Part shown: piece after piece, positions 8,486-18,238 of the stretch
How the letters are laid out: each line of letters starts with the position of its first letter
Position numbering within the stretch: position 1 is the first letter of the stretch
Assembly (NCBI GenBank): GCA_017615615.1
Contig: JAFZZW010000086.1
Span: 1 to 46,261, forward strand
Origin: Bacteroidales bacterium
GTDB taxonomy: Bacteria; Bacteroidota; Bacteroidia; Bacteroidales; UBA932
Direction: 5' to 3'
Length of the DNA stretch: 46,261 nt
Notes under the pieces: generated by a model
What the model was told of the DNA's origin: nothing
Database searches by the model: none
The model's input: the letters and a program-made list of their open reading frames with translations, nothing else
Position numbers and translations under genes: made by a program

Positions 8486-11400
8486 ATGAAACGAATACTG
8501 CTCACAATGATGCTCATGCTTCTCCTGCCGGCGGCGCTTTCCGCCCAGCAGGCGAAGACATGGTCCGGCGTTGTGGTGGACTCCAACGGCGACCCCATCC
8601 CCGGTGTCGCGGTGTTCATCTCCGGCGCCACGTCCGGAGGCTCCATTTCCGACCTGGACGGCTCTTATTCAATCAGCGCCCAACCGGACGACGATATCAA
8701 CTTCGCCTGCCTCGGTTACGAGACCATCATTCTAAAAGCCTCCTCCGCGCAGATGAAGCGCGTAGTGCTGAAGGATGAAGCCCAGGTCCTCGAGACCGCG
8801 GTGGTCACGGCCCTCGGTATCAAGAGGGACGAAAAGTCCATCGGATACTCGGCCCAGAAGATCGAAAGCGAGAAGTTCGCCAACACCGCCACCACAGGCA
8901 ACTGGCTCAACGGTATCTCCGGCCAGGTCGCGGGTCTCAACATCGACCGCAGCAGCAGCCCCAACGGCTCCATGCGAGTTACGGTGCGAGGCGAGTCCTC
9001 GGCCACCCTGGAGAACAACACCGCCCTCTTCGTGGTGGACGGCATCCCTATGTACAACACCGCCACCGCCTCGGACACCGGCGAAGGCAGCTCCTACAAT
9101 GTGGACTACGGTAACGGCACGGCCGATATCGATCCCGAGAACATCGAGAGCGTAACCGTCCTGAAGGGTGCCGCCGCGACGGCCTTGTACGGCAGCGCGG
9201 CCTCCAACGGCGCCATCATCATCACCACCAAGAGCGCCGAAAGCCAGGACGTGGTGTTCAAGGTGAGCTACAAGTCCAGTTTCGCCGCCGACAAGGTGCT
9301 TTCCTCTCCGGACCTCCAGTACGAGTACGGCCAGGGCAGTACCCAGGATTACTACTATTACCTGGACGGAAGCATCGCAGACCGTGACGCGAATCCCAAT
9401 CCCGGTCTGGACCCTAACCGCAAATATGTCTCCCAGGGCAGCCTTACTTCCTGGGGACCCCGGCTGGACGGCAAGGAATACTACCAGTACTACAACGTCG
9501 ACCAGGGGATCAACGTAACAAAGAACGAGTACGGGCAGTGGGAGCGCACCGCCACGCCTTTCGTGAGCTACGGCGACTGGTTCAAGCGCTACTTCAAGAC
9601 CGGTCTTACCTTCAACAACAGCATCGTGATGACCGGCCGCCTCAACAAGGACAACTCGGTGCGCGTGAGTTTCTCCAACAATTCCGTGTCGGGAATCGTG
9701 CCCAACTCCCCGTCGGCCACCAACTTCCTCTCCCTCAAGACCACCAGCCAGCTCAACAAGATGGTCCGCGTGGAGACATCAGTCAACTACCGCAACACCA
9801 AGCAGGACAACATCCCCGTATCGTCCGGCTACGGCAGCACCGCCATAATGTATTCCCTGTGGTGCTACGCCCCCAATATCGACATGGACTGGGCCTCCAA
9901 TTACTGGCTGGACGCCGCCAACTACAAGCAGGACACATCCCTGTCGGGGGCCAAGAACAACGCCTACTTCCTGGCTTACGAATGTATCAACAACCAGCTC
10001 AAGGACCGCGTTTACGGCAACGTCGCTTTCAAGGCCGATCTTCTCAAAGGCCTTGACCTGACGGTCCGCGGCGGCCTCGACCTGACGAACGACTTCCGTA
10101 CGCAGCGCCAGGCCACTTCCACCCAGGCCAAGCCGGACGGCTGGTACCGGGAGCAGAACATCCTGTCCAAGCAGTACACAGGAGACTTCCTGCTCAAGTA
10201 CAACACCCGCTTCGCACAGGACTTCGAGATCACCGCAAACGCGGGCGGCAGCATCGTGTACCGCCTCTACAGGCGCAACACCCAGACGGCCACATCGCTC
10301 ATGATCCCCGGCGTCTATACCCTTGCCAACGCCGCCTATGAGCCCAAGATCCTGAATTACGCATATCAGCGCCAGACCAACTCCTTATACGGTCTGGTAT
10401 CCCTGTCGTGGAAAGACTGCGTGTTCCTGGACGTCACCGGCCGAAACGACTGGTCCAGCACCCTTCCGGCAAGCCACCGTTCTTTCTTCTATCCTTCGGT
10501 TTCCGGAAGCGTGGCGCTCAACGACCTGTTCGACTTCGGTCGCCAGGGCGGACTCATCAACCTTATGAAACTCCGCGCGTCCTGGGCCCAGGTCGGCAAC
10601 GACACCGCTCCTTACCGCATCTCGGAGGCCCTCCAGTCTACCGGTTTCCCCGGAACGGTGTCCGTACCCAATACCAAGACCAACTCCGAGCTTCTGCCGG
10701 AGCGCGTTTCATCCTGGGAAGTCGGACTTGAGCTGCGCATGTTCAAGAACCGCTTCTCCCTGGACGCCGCCTTCTACGACTCCGTCACCAGCGACCTCAT
10801 CTCCCAGATGCCCGTTTCGTATGCGAACGGCGTCAACTACATGTTCGTGAACGCCGGCTCCATCCGCAACCGCGGCGTGGAGATCAGCACGAGCGCGACC
10901 CTCGTCAAGAGCCGCGACTTCCAGTGGAAGGTCGGCGGCAACTTCACCCTGAACCGCAATACCGTGGTTTCCCTGGGTGAGGGCATCGATTCCTGGATCA
11001 TCGCTTCCTACTCCACCCATGCCTACATGACGGCCTACGAAAAGGGCAGCATCACGGCCATGTACGGCAAGGGCTTCAAGCGTGCTCCGGAAGGCGCCAC
11101 CGCCATCGACGCACAAGGCAACATCGTAGACGTATCCGGCCTGCTTGTTCTGGACGAGCAGAACATGCCGCAGGTGAGTCCCGACCTTCAGTATCTCGGC
11201 GATTGCGCCCCCAAATGGAAGGGCGGTTTCAATACCAGCATCAAGTACAAGGGCCTCACCTTCTACATCGGCTTCGACGGCCAGAGAGGCGGCAATGTGT
11301 TCTCGTACACCAACTGGGTCCTGAATTACCGCGGCAAGGGCGTCGCCACCCTGGAAGGCCGTGAGGGCGGCTTCGTCGCCCCCGGTGTCCGCGAAACGGC

Positions 11401-11755
11401 AGACGGCAACTACGTCATCAACACCACGGCCTTCACCAAGGACAACATCTCCACCTGGTACATGAACTACTACGACCAGACAAACGCGGAAGTGAACTTC
11501 GTCAGTACGCAGTTCCTCAAGCTTCGCGAGGTGCGCCTGGAGTGGCAGCTGCCCAAGAAGTGGCTCAGCAAGACCAAGGTGCTGAGCGGCGCCGCAGTCA
11601 GCGCATACGGCAGCAACCTGTACTGCTGGAGCAATTTCCCGGCATGGGATCCGGAAGCAGTTACGATGCGCGGCAGTGCGGTGGTCCCCGGTTTCGAAAT
11701 CCTGCAGATGCCTTCCACCGCCCAGTTCGGCGCCAGCATCAACCTGACATTCTAA
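8486..11755 (+). CDS. susC: SusC/RagA-family TonB-dependent outer-membrane receptor (1089 aa)
   Basis: It is the outer-membrane importer of a SusCD pair, moving oligomers to the periplasm with TonB energy. It has a signal peptide ending near LSAQ, a carboxypeptidase-regulatory-like domain (residues about 25-105, GVVVDSNGDPIPGVAVFI), and the family signature VVTALGIKRDEKSIGYS just before the plug domain. The plug includes GQVAGLNIDRSSSPNGSMRV and VLKGAAATALYGSAASNGAI. A long TonB-dependent beta-barrel ends in SINLTF with a terminal Phe. There is no STN domain before the regulatory-like domain, so signalling to an anti-sigma factor is unlikely. The SusD gene follows 16 bp downstream. Length and order are typical. 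The ligand cannot be read from the sequence. Confidence 0.95.
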   Translation: MKRILLTMMLMLLLPAALSAQQAKTWSGVVVDSNGDPIPGVAVFISGATSGGSISDLDGSYSISAQPDDDINFACLGYETIILKASSAQMKRVVLKDEAQVLETAVVTALGIKRDEKSIGYSAQKIESEKFANTATTGNWLNGISGQVAGLNIDRSSSPNGSMRVTVRGESSATLENNTALFVVDGIPMYNTATASDTGEGSSYNVDYGNGTADIDPENIESVTVLKGAAATALYGSAASNGAIIITTKSAESQDVVFKVSYKSSFAADKVLSSPDLQYEYGQGSTQDYYYYLDGSIADRDANPNPGLDPNRKYVSQGSLTSWGPRLDGKEYYQYYNVDQGINVTKNEYGQWERTATPFVSYGDWFKRYFKTGLTFNNSIVMTGRLNKDNSVRVSFSNNSVSGIVPNSPSATNFLSLKTTSQLNKMVRVETSVNYRNTKQDNIPVSSGYGSTAIMYSLWCYAPNIDMDWASNYWLDAANYKQDTSLSGAKNNAYFLAYECINNQLKDRVYGNVAFKADLLKGLDLTVRGGLDLTNDFRTQRQATSTQAKPDGWYREQNILSKQYTGDFLLKYNTRFAQDFEITANAGGSIVYRLYRRNTQTATSLMIPGVYTLANAAYEPKILNYAYQRQTNSLYGLVSLSWKDCVFLDVTGRNDWSSTLPASHRSFFYPSVSGSVALNDLFDFGRQGGLINLMKLRASWAQVGNDTAPYRISEALQSTGFPGTVSVPNTKTNSELLPERVSSWEVGLELRMFKNRFSLDAAFYDSVTSDLISQMPVSYANGVNYMFVNAGSIRNRGVEISTSATLVKSRDFQWKVGGNFTLNRNTVVSLGEGIDSWIIASYSTHAYMTAYEKGSITAMYGKGFKRAPEGATAIDAQGNIVDVSGLLVLDEQNMPQVSPDLQYLGDCAPKWKGGFNTSIKYKGLTFYIGFDGQRGGNVFSYTNWVLNYRGKGVATLEGREGGFVAPGVRETADGNYVINTTAFTKDNISTWYMNYYDQTNAEVNFVSTQFLKLREVRLEWQLPKKWLSKTKVLSGAAVSAYGSNLYCWSNFPAWDPEAVTMRGSAVVPGFEILQMPSTAQFGASINLTF

Positions 11756-11763
11756 AGAGGAGG
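11756..11763 (+). promoter_or_regulatory. Unusual strong Shine-Dalgarno sequence before susD
   Basis: AGAGGAGG lies 8 bp before the ATG at 11772. The other starts in this operon have no purine-rich ribosome binding site, as is normal for Bacteroidetes. Confidence 0.5.
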
Positions 11764-11771
11764 ACTGAAAG

Positions 11772-13568
11772 ATGAAAAAGACTTTGTTTTTAACCCTTGC
11801 GGTCCTCGCTTCGGCCGCCATGCTTGCTTCCTGCAGTCACTTCGACGAAATCAGCAAGGATCCTTACGCCATCTATGACGCTCCGGCCCAGGAGTTCGTC
11901 CATCCGATAGTGTTCAATACGACCAAGAACTCCATCAGCATTTTCCGGGGCACCACCAGCCTCCTGATGCAGTACGGCGTCAACCACAACTACGAGGCTA
12001 CTGCCAAGGTCGTATCCAACTACAACATCTCGGAAGGCATCCTGGACGATACATGGACATCATTCTATCTCCAGTACGGCAACGCCCTCAAGATGTACGA
12101 CCAGGCCGTTAAGCAGCAAAGTGCCGGCCTGCAGGGCGTGGCTCTGATTCTCCGGGCCTTCCTCATCACCCAGATTACGGACGCATACGGCGACGTCCCG
12201 TTCCAGGACGCCGGCCAGCTGCTCCTTTCCGGGGAAACCGGCAAGTACACCACCAGATACGACAGCCAGAAGGATATCTACTACAACGTCGTCGCCATGC
12301 TGGAAGACGCCAACGCCCTCCTCGCTGAAGAGGAGGCAGTTTCCTTCAGCCGCGTTTGCGACAAGACCTTCGAAGGCAGCTTCGACAAATGGCGCCGTTT
12401 CGGCAACTCCCTCTACGCCAGGGTGCTCATGCGAATCGGCATGAAGGTTATGGCCGAAAGCGCCGGAGTCATTGAATTCGACGGAATCGACCGCGACCCC
12501 ATCTCCGTGCCCGACAAACTGGCCACCATCTACCAGAGTTTCGTCTCCGGCGAAGGAGAGTATCCAGTCATGCGCGGCAGGGAAGACAGGCCGATGGTGC
12601 ACTTCGACAAGAACAACGAAACCGAGCAGACCCCCTTCTTCGGGTACACCTCCGGTTCCTGGAACGCCATCACCGTATGTGACGTGCTGGTCAGCCGTAT
12701 GCTTGACGGCGAGTGGAAGATATACGAAAAGGCCGACGACCAGGGCGTCATCACCCGTCCCTGCGGCGACCAGATTCTGTTCGAGGCATATTCCCTCACG
12801 AAGGCCGGCGTCCATGCTCCGGATCCCCGTTACGGATGCTGGTGGCGCAAGATCCAGGGTATGCCCACCCAGATGACGGCCGAGAACGTGGAGAATTTCC
12901 ATAACACCTTCCTGTCCGGCGCCGGCAACTTCAAGGGCGGCTCCATGATGCGCGGAAGCGAAACCGAACCCGATCCCGTCTTCTCCGTCCTCTATGAGGT
13001 CAATTACTATTACGACCTTCAGAACGCCAACTATTATGCCCTGATGCAGTATTCCGAGCTTCCTTTCATCTTCGCCGAGGCCGGCGCCCGCGGATGGGTG
13101 GCCGCTATCGACGGTGAAGGCCCCATAGGAACGCTGCTCCGCAAGGGCGTAACTGAAAGCATACTTGAATGGAATCCCCACGTAACCGAAACCTCCGACA
13201 TCGTGGTCCGCTACGTCAACTGGGTGATGACCCAGGAGGAGTTCAGCGGCGCTACGTTCAACCTGAGCAACGCACTTGAGGCCATCCTCACCGAGAAATG
13301 GATCGCCAACTTCTTCATCGGCATCGAGTCATGGTGCGATTATCGCCGCACCGGTTACCCGCTGCTCAAGACCAACGGCGCGGCTGCCGGCAACAACCAG
13401 ATTCTTCCCACCCGCCTGCGTTACCCTTCCGATGAGCAATACAGGAATGTGGAATCCTTCGAAGGGGCCGTCAACGGATGGCTGGGAGGCAGCAACAACA
13501 TGCAGACCGACGTCTGGTGGGCCGACACTCAGGAAAGCAAGAATATCCGACTTTTAGGCAGACAGTAA
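11772..13568 (+). CDS. susD: SusD/RagB-family nutrient-binding outer-membrane lipoprotein (598 aa)
   Basis: It is the surface lipoprotein lid of the SusCD transporter. A lipobox (MLASC) gives the acylated Cys near residue 21, followed by SHFDEIS; the acidic residues soon after the Cys are compatible with a Bacteroidetes surface-export signal. The alpha-helical TPR-type region contains ILRAFLITQITDAYGDVPF, typical of the family, and the C-terminus has LPTRLRYPSDEQYRN and TDVWWA, typical of the SusD-like_2 branch. The length is in the upper normal range. It follows susC by 16 bp with a Shine-Dalgarno sequence and precedes a BACON/GLUG lipoprotein by 2 bp, the position where surface glycan-binding proteins are often encoded. 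Confidence 0.93.
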   Translation: MKKTLFLTLAVLASAAMLASCSHFDEISKDPYAIYDAPAQEFVHPIVFNTTKNSISIFRGTTSLLMQYGVNHNYEATAKVVSNYNISEGILDDTWTSFYLQYGNALKMYDQAVKQQSAGLQGVALILRAFLITQITDAYGDVPFQDAGQLLLSGETGKYTTRYDSQKDIYYNVVAMLEDANALLAEEEAVSFSRVCDKTFEGSFDKWRRFGNSLYARVLMRIGMKVMAESAGVIEFDGIDRDPISVPDKLATIYQSFVSGEGEYPVMRGREDRPMVHFDKNNETEQTPFFGYTSGSWNAITVCDVLVSRMLDGEWKIYEKADDQGVITRPCGDQILFEAYSLTKAGVHAPDPRYGCWWRKIQGMPTQMTAENVENFHNTFLSGAGNFKGGSMMRGSETEPDPVFSVLYEVNYYYDLQNANYYALMQYSELPFIFAEAGARGWVAAIDGEGPIGTLLRKGVTESILEWNPHVTETSDIVVRYVNWVMTQEEFSGATFNLSNALEAILTEKWIANFFIGIESWCDYRRTGYPLLKTNGAAAGNNQILPTRLRYPSDEQYRNVESFEGAVNGWLGGSNNMQTDVWWADTQESKNIRLLGRQ

Positions 13569-13570
13569 TC

Positions 13571-16495
13571 ATGAGACACATTTCATTCATATCAATAGCC
13601 CTGTCGGCCGTCGTCCTGCTGGCGGCCTGTGAGAAGGCAGTGGAAAGCGAACGGGAGAAACTTGATTCCCGCGAGTCATCCGTCCTGGATGTCCAGTATG
13701 CGCTGGACGGACAGGTCACCAAGTCCCTGTCGCTGCCTCACCAATATGCCCGTCCTGTAATCCAGGTCACCATGAACAGTGAAGGACTCAAGTGGAACAT
13801 GGAGTCGGACCGCGACTGGTGCAAGGTGGTGCAGGAACCCCACCAGGGCTCCGGCAGCTTTACCCTGGAGGTTGAGGCCAACGAGAGCTTCGAGGCACGT
13901 GAGCCCGCCACGCTTACCTTCAAGGCCGGAGACTTCCGCGGATTCCGCCTGCAGGTGGACCAGAACGCCAGTTCCTTCATCATAAGCCAGCCGTTCTTCA
14001 TCGCGGACGCGACTGGCGGCACTTTCGCAGTGGAGGTAACTGCCCCCGAGAGCGCCGGCTGGAAGGCCGAGGCCGCCGATGGATGGCTGTCCGTATCGGA
14101 GAAATCCACTTCCGGAGCCGTTGGCGGCCAGGTTACCAAAACCCTTCAGATCCAGGCCCAGGGGGCCGACAACGATTCGCGCCTGGGCTCCGTCAAGCTG
14201 AGCGCCGGCGCCGAGGAAGACCTCATCTACATCTGGCAGTTCGGCCGTGAACTCGACTGGAAGGACGGCAGGATTTTCTTTGCCAAGGACAAGGCAGCAT
14301 CCCTTAGCATGATCGCGCCCGGCAACCTTATCAAGGAATTCAACCTGCCGGACTATGCCACCTGCTCCGAGGAAGCCGTGGACGGACAGCTCAACAAGTA
14401 CGTCATCACTCTGGACAACTTCCTCAGCGACGCCTCGTCCATACGCGAGGTCGCATTGAGCGTCACCCTGAACAACAATTCCGCCACCGTGGTGTCACTG
14501 CCTCCGGTCGCTCAGGATTACACTCCCGCAGGCGCGCTCCTTTCCGCCGAAGGTCTCAAGGCTTTCGCGCAGAAGGTCGCGGAAGGCGCATCCACCGCCG
14601 ACTGGGAGAATGCCGAAGGCTGGGTTACCCTTATGCAGGACATCGACATGAGCGGCGTCAAGGACTGGCCCGGCATCGGTACGAGAAGCCATCCCTTCGC
14701 CGGCAAGTTCGACGGCAAAGGCTTTGCCGTCAAGAAGCTGTCCGCCAGCTCCCACAGCATCTTCAACATCTGCAAAGGCGCCGGCGAGAGCGATCCCGCC
14801 ATAATCAAGGACTTCAAGATCGACAACAGCTGCAGCTTCTACTCCAACCAGGACGGCTGGAACGGCGAGGTCTGCTTTGCCGCTCTGGTGGCCGAGGCGT
14901 CAAACACCAGAATCGAAAACTGCGTGAACAGCGGTTCCGTTGATCTGGCCGGCCAGTCGGACGACGATTCTCCCGCCTACCTCGGAGGAATTCTGGGTAA
15001 GGGCGGTTCCGGCGTCACCCTGCGCAACTGCCGTACCTCCGATTGCACCGTGAGCCTTGGCGCCTACAGCGAAATAGCCTATCTGGGCGGTATAGCCGGC
15101 GTGGCTCCCGTCATCCGCGGCTGCAGCATGAGCGCGGCGCTCATTCACGAAGGTCAGTTCACCCACATGTACATGGGAGGAATCACCGGCCTGATAGGAG
15201 CGGACGAAACACTCTCCGGAAACTCCTTCAGCGGACGTCTGAGCCTCAAGGGCAACAGCCGGAACAATTATATGGGCGGCCTTTACGGAGCCGTAAAGAA
15301 CGGCGTCACACGAAGCTTCGACGCTTCTTCCGATATGTCCACGGTGGCCGGAGAAATTCAGATAAACTCCTACCTTCCCGGCACCGACACCCGCATCTAT
15401 GCCGGAGGATTCCTGGGCTACGCCGCTCCCGGCGCCACGCTCTCGTTCACCGGATATGAGATCCAGACCAGATTCGTCATCGAGAATTCCGTCAACCGCT
15501 CCGCAGGCTATTGCTGCGGCGGAGGAGTCCTCGGAGGGTGCAATCCCGACGATGCTGCCGGTTCGCTGACATTCACAAACATATCTTCGCAGGGAAGCAT
15601 CTCCATCAACTTCGGCAGCGGCTCCCGTACCGGAGTGGTCCACAGCCTGTATGGCGGCGTCGCCGGCTTTATCAACGGGGCCGCCACCTTCACCGGCTGC
15701 GTCAACAAAGGTGACATAGGCGTCAAGGCCGGCTCGCAGGGCACGGAAGGCGCATCCTTCAACGGCTCCCTGGCAGGAGTGGGCGGCATGGTCGGAGTTG
15801 CAGAAGGAGGCAACATATCCTTCAAGTCCTGCACTAACCAGGCTTTGGTCACGGCGCTCTTCTACGTCAACAACGTCCCCGTCTCCACCAGCCTTTCCAA
15901 CTGGGTGGGCGAGGCTGCCGGCGGTATGATAGGACTGTTCAACCTCAAATCTTCCGCTTCGGCCAGGATGACTGTCGAGGAATGCAACAACCTGGGCACC
16001 ATAAACGCATACCGCGGTTTTGCCGGCGGAATCGCCGGCTTCTGCCAGAATGCCAGCATGAGCCAGTGCACCAACATATCAGCAGTCTCCACCACCAGCA
16101 ACGGTTATATCCAGGGCGGTATCGCAGGATGCGTAATCGGCTCGTCGTTCAGCAACTGCACCGCCAAGACAGGCGTCAGGGCCGGCGCAGGCGGCAACGC
16201 CAATGATTACGGCTGCAATGCCGGAGGTATCCTCGGCCGCGTGGAAGGCAACGCCGTAACCACCGTCACGGCCTGCTCCTACTATGGCACGATAGATGCC
16301 GTACTCGCTACCGGAAAACCCCGTTACGGCGGCGGACTTGCCGGTTATGCCACCGCAGAAAACTCCAGCTTCTCCAATTGCCGTTTCGGCGGCGAGGTGA
16401 ACGGTGCTGACGTCAAGGAAGCCAAACTGGCCGAACTTGCCATCGGCGGAGGCGGAGCGACGGCCCCCGGCACCACTTTGTGGAACGGCAATTAA
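13571..16495 (+). CDS. Lipoprotein with two BACON-like domains and a GLUG-type beta-helix (974 aa)
   Basis: It is probably a surface-exposed glycan-binding or adhesive protein. The lipobox LLAAC gives an acylated Cys near residue 17. Residues about 40-230 contain two BACON-like repeats (WNMESDRDWCKV, and GWKAEAADGWLSVSEKSTSG), a fold often found in Bacteroidetes carbohydrate-active and binding proteins. Residues about 330-400 introduce the beta-helix (DWPGIGTRSHPFAGKFDGKG). From residue about 470 to the end there are about 13 degenerate repeats of the form Y-x-GG-[IV]-x-G ... C-x-[NS] (GLUG type), expected to form a right-handed parallel beta-helix. No catalytic motif was recognised. ATG 13571 is chosen because the lipoprotein signal starts there; it is 2 bp after the susD stop. 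Its place after susD suggests a surface glycan-binding role. Confidence 0.8.
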   Translation: MRHISFISIALSAVVLLAACEKAVESEREKLDSRESSVLDVQYALDGQVTKSLSLPHQYARPVIQVTMNSEGLKWNMESDRDWCKVVQEPHQGSGSFTLEVEANESFEAREPATLTFKAGDFRGFRLQVDQNASSFIISQPFFIADATGGTFAVEVTAPESAGWKAEAADGWLSVSEKSTSGAVGGQVTKTLQIQAQGADNDSRLGSVKLSAGAEEDLIYIWQFGRELDWKDGRIFFAKDKAASLSMIAPGNLIKEFNLPDYATCSEEAVDGQLNKYVITLDNFLSDASSIREVALSVTLNNNSATVVSLPPVAQDYTPAGALLSAEGLKAFAQKVAEGASTADWENAEGWVTLMQDIDMSGVKDWPGIGTRSHPFAGKFDGKGFAVKKLSASSHSIFNICKGAGESDPAIIKDFKIDNSCSFYSNQDGWNGEVCFAALVAEASNTRIENCVNSGSVDLAGQSDDDSPAYLGGILGKGGSGVTLRNCRTSDCTVSLGAYSEIAYLGGIAGVAPVIRGCSMSAALIHEGQFTHMYMGGITGLIGADETLSGNSFSGRLSLKGNSRNNYMGGLYGAVKNGVTRSFDASSDMSTVAGEIQINSYLPGTDTRIYAGGFLGYAAPGATLSFTGYEIQTRFVIENSVNRSAGYCCGGGVLGGCNPDDAAGSLTFTNISSQGSISINFGSGSRTGVVHSLYGGVAGFINGAATFTGCVNKGDIGVKAGSQGTEGASFNGSLAGVGGMVGVAEGGNISFKSCTNQALVTALFYVNNVPVSTSLSNWVGEAAGGMIGLFNLKSSASARMTVEECNNLGTINAYRGFAGGIAGFCQNASMSQCTNISAVSTTSNGYIQGGIAGCVIGSSFSNCTAKTGVRAGAGGNANDYGCNAGGILGRVEGNAVTTVTACSYYGTIDAVLATGKPRYGGGLAGYATAENSSFSNCRFGGEVNGADVKEAKLAELAIGGGGATAPGTTLWNGN
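14978..16410 (+). repeat. GLUG-type protein repeat array in the BACON lipoprotein gene
   Basis: About 13 degenerate repeats are read in the protein (YLGGILG, YLGGIAG, YMGGITG, YMGGLYG, YAGGFLG and so on), with a spacing of about 25-45 residues. The DNA copies have diverged, so this is a protein repeat and not a recent DNA tandem duplication. Confidence 0.75.
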
Positions 16496-16504
16496 TACTG
16501 AATA

Positions 16505-18238
16505 ATGAGAAAACGCATATTGGTATTCTTCCTTCTGACGCTGCTGCCCTGCTGGTCCTGTGAAAAACAGCCGCAGGGCGATGGCGGCGGAGGGGATACG
16601 CCGCAAGGTGAGTGGACCGTCAGCGGCACCGTGAGAGGCGACGACAGCAATCCCATCGCGAATGTGGTGGTATCGGACGGCCATTTATGCGTAAAGACCG
16701 ATGCCGACGGCCGCTATGCCCTGAATGTGGATCTGTCCGCCGACCTGTCATCCACGCTGCAGTATGTATTCGTTTCGACGCCCGCAGGCTGGGCCGCCCC
16801 CAAGGAGGACGGCCACGCCATTTTCTGGAAGTGGCTCAAGGACTACGGCAAGAACGCCGAAGGAAAGATTACGGGCGTGGATTTCGTGCTTACCAGAATC
16901 GCCAATCCCGAGCGTTTCACAATCTACATATTCGGCGATCCCCAACCCCGGACTTCGGGATCGGGCAGCTGGACCAACGGTTCGGCATACAAGTCCGTGG
17001 ACGTGTGCAACGATATGTACACCGACATGAAGGAGTATGCGGCCACCATGACGGACAGGCCTGTCTACGGGATAGGCCTCGGAGACATCGTCCACCGCGA
17101 TGTCTCCCTCCTGCCTGCATACCGCAGCGGCATGCGTGGCACCGGGATTACCACCTACAACGTGATAGGCAACCATGACCAGGTGAACGACAAAGGGAGC
17201 AATGCCACAGGAATGACCGACGAAGAGTCGTCCAAGGCCTTCGAACGGATAATGGGTCCCACCAACTACTCCTTCAACCTGGGCAACCTGCATTTCCTGA
17301 TGCTCGACGACATGATCATCCGTCCCGGCGGCACCAGCGACGACTGCCAGACCGGGCTCACGGACGACATCTGGCAGTTCGCGAAGAACGACCTTGCCAC
17401 TGTGCCGTCGTCGGCCGTAGTCATGGTCTGTGCCCATTCGCCCATGTTCCGCCTGCTGGAAGGGAAGGACCGCACGGGGCAGCATCTGTCCGAACTCCGC
17501 GGCGAACTCAGCCGCTTCGAGCGCGTATATGCATGGGCGGGCCATACGCATTCCAGCTTCAATTATTACGACAAGAATTCCAACCTGGAGGTGCATACCA
17601 TGGGCCGTGTGACCGGCGCCCTCTGGACCAACGAATTCCTCAGCGAGAACGGTACGCCCCGCGGATATCTGGTCTTCGAATACGACGCAGGCCGCATAAG
17701 CTGGAAATTCAAACCCCTTTTCTGGCAGACTGCCGTCCATAAATACGCCGGAACCGATAAGGAGCCTGATTACAAATACCGCGACTGGGATTACGACGCC
17801 AGCGGGCGCGCCATCCTCAAGACAGGCGGGCCGCTTACCGACGGCTATCAGATGCAGGTTTTCAAACCGGACACCTATGCCCCCGGAGACAAGACCGTCT
17901 ATGTCAACGTTTTCCTCTGGGACGAGGCCTGGAAGACTCCCACTTTCCAGATGGACGGTTCTTCTGCGCGCAGCCCCATGACCCGCGTCACGGAAAGCAC
18001 CGGAAAGCAGCAGCGCTATTCCTATGCCGACTGGGACATCACGGCTTTCTATGCCGGGATCTGGAGCGGCCTCAAGGAAAGCTGGTACGACAACGACGGA
18101 AAAGACCCGAGCAACAAGCTGAAGAACTGTACATCGATTTTCAAATACACTCTCAATACCACCGAAGACCACGGCAGCGGTATGGTCCGCGTAACCGACC
18201 GCTTCGGCAACGAATACACCTCCAAAGTATCATGGTAA
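16505..18238 (+). CDS. Lipoprotein phosphoesterase 2: beta-sandwich, calcineurin-like phosphoesterase, C-terminal domain (577 aa)
   Basis: It is the shortest of the four phosphoesterase paralogues and lacks both fimbrillin and GLUG modules. The signal sequence is followed by a probable acylated Cys near residue 19; the lipobox (PCWSC) is unusual because a Cys occupies the -3 position. A Gly/Asp-rich linker leads to the small beta-sandwich (VSGTVRGDDSNPIANVVVSD, residues about 38-140). The catalytic core has FGDPQ (Asp145), GLGDIVHRD, GNHD (222-225), AHSPMF and GHTH (346-349). The C-terminal domain ends in VTDRFGNEY and a final Ser-Trp. It starts 9 bp after the GLUG lipoprotein, and its last codons overlap the start of the next gene. 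Metal-dependent phosphomonoester or phosphodiester hydrolysis is expected from the motifs; the substrate is unknown. Confidence 0.85.
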   Translation: MRKRILVFFLLTLLPCWSCEKQPQGDGGGGDTPQGEWTVSGTVRGDDSNPIANVVVSDGHLCVKTDADGRYALNVDLSADLSSTLQYVFVSTPAGWAAPKEDGHAIFWKWLKDYGKNAEGKITGVDFVLTRIANPERFTIYIFGDPQPRTSGSGSWTNGSAYKSVDVCNDMYTDMKEYAATMTDRPVYGIGLGDIVHRDVSLLPAYRSGMRGTGITTYNVIGNHDQVNDKGSNATGMTDEESSKAFERIMGPTNYSFNLGNLHFLMLDDMIIRPGGTSDDCQTGLTDDIWQFAKNDLATVPSSAVVMVCAHSPMFRLLEGKDRTGQHLSELRGELSRFERVYAWAGHTHSSFNYYDKNSNLEVHTMGRVTGALWTNEFLSENGTPRGYLVFEYDAGRISWKFKPLFWQTAVHKYAGTDKEPDYKYRDWDYDASGRAILKTGGPLTDGYQMQVFKPDTYAPGDKTVYVNVFLWDEAWKTPTFQMDGSSARSPMTRVTESTGKQQRYSYADWDITAFYAGIWSGLKESWYDNDGKDPSNKLKNCTSIFKYTLNTTEDHGSGMVRVTDRFGNEYTSKVSW

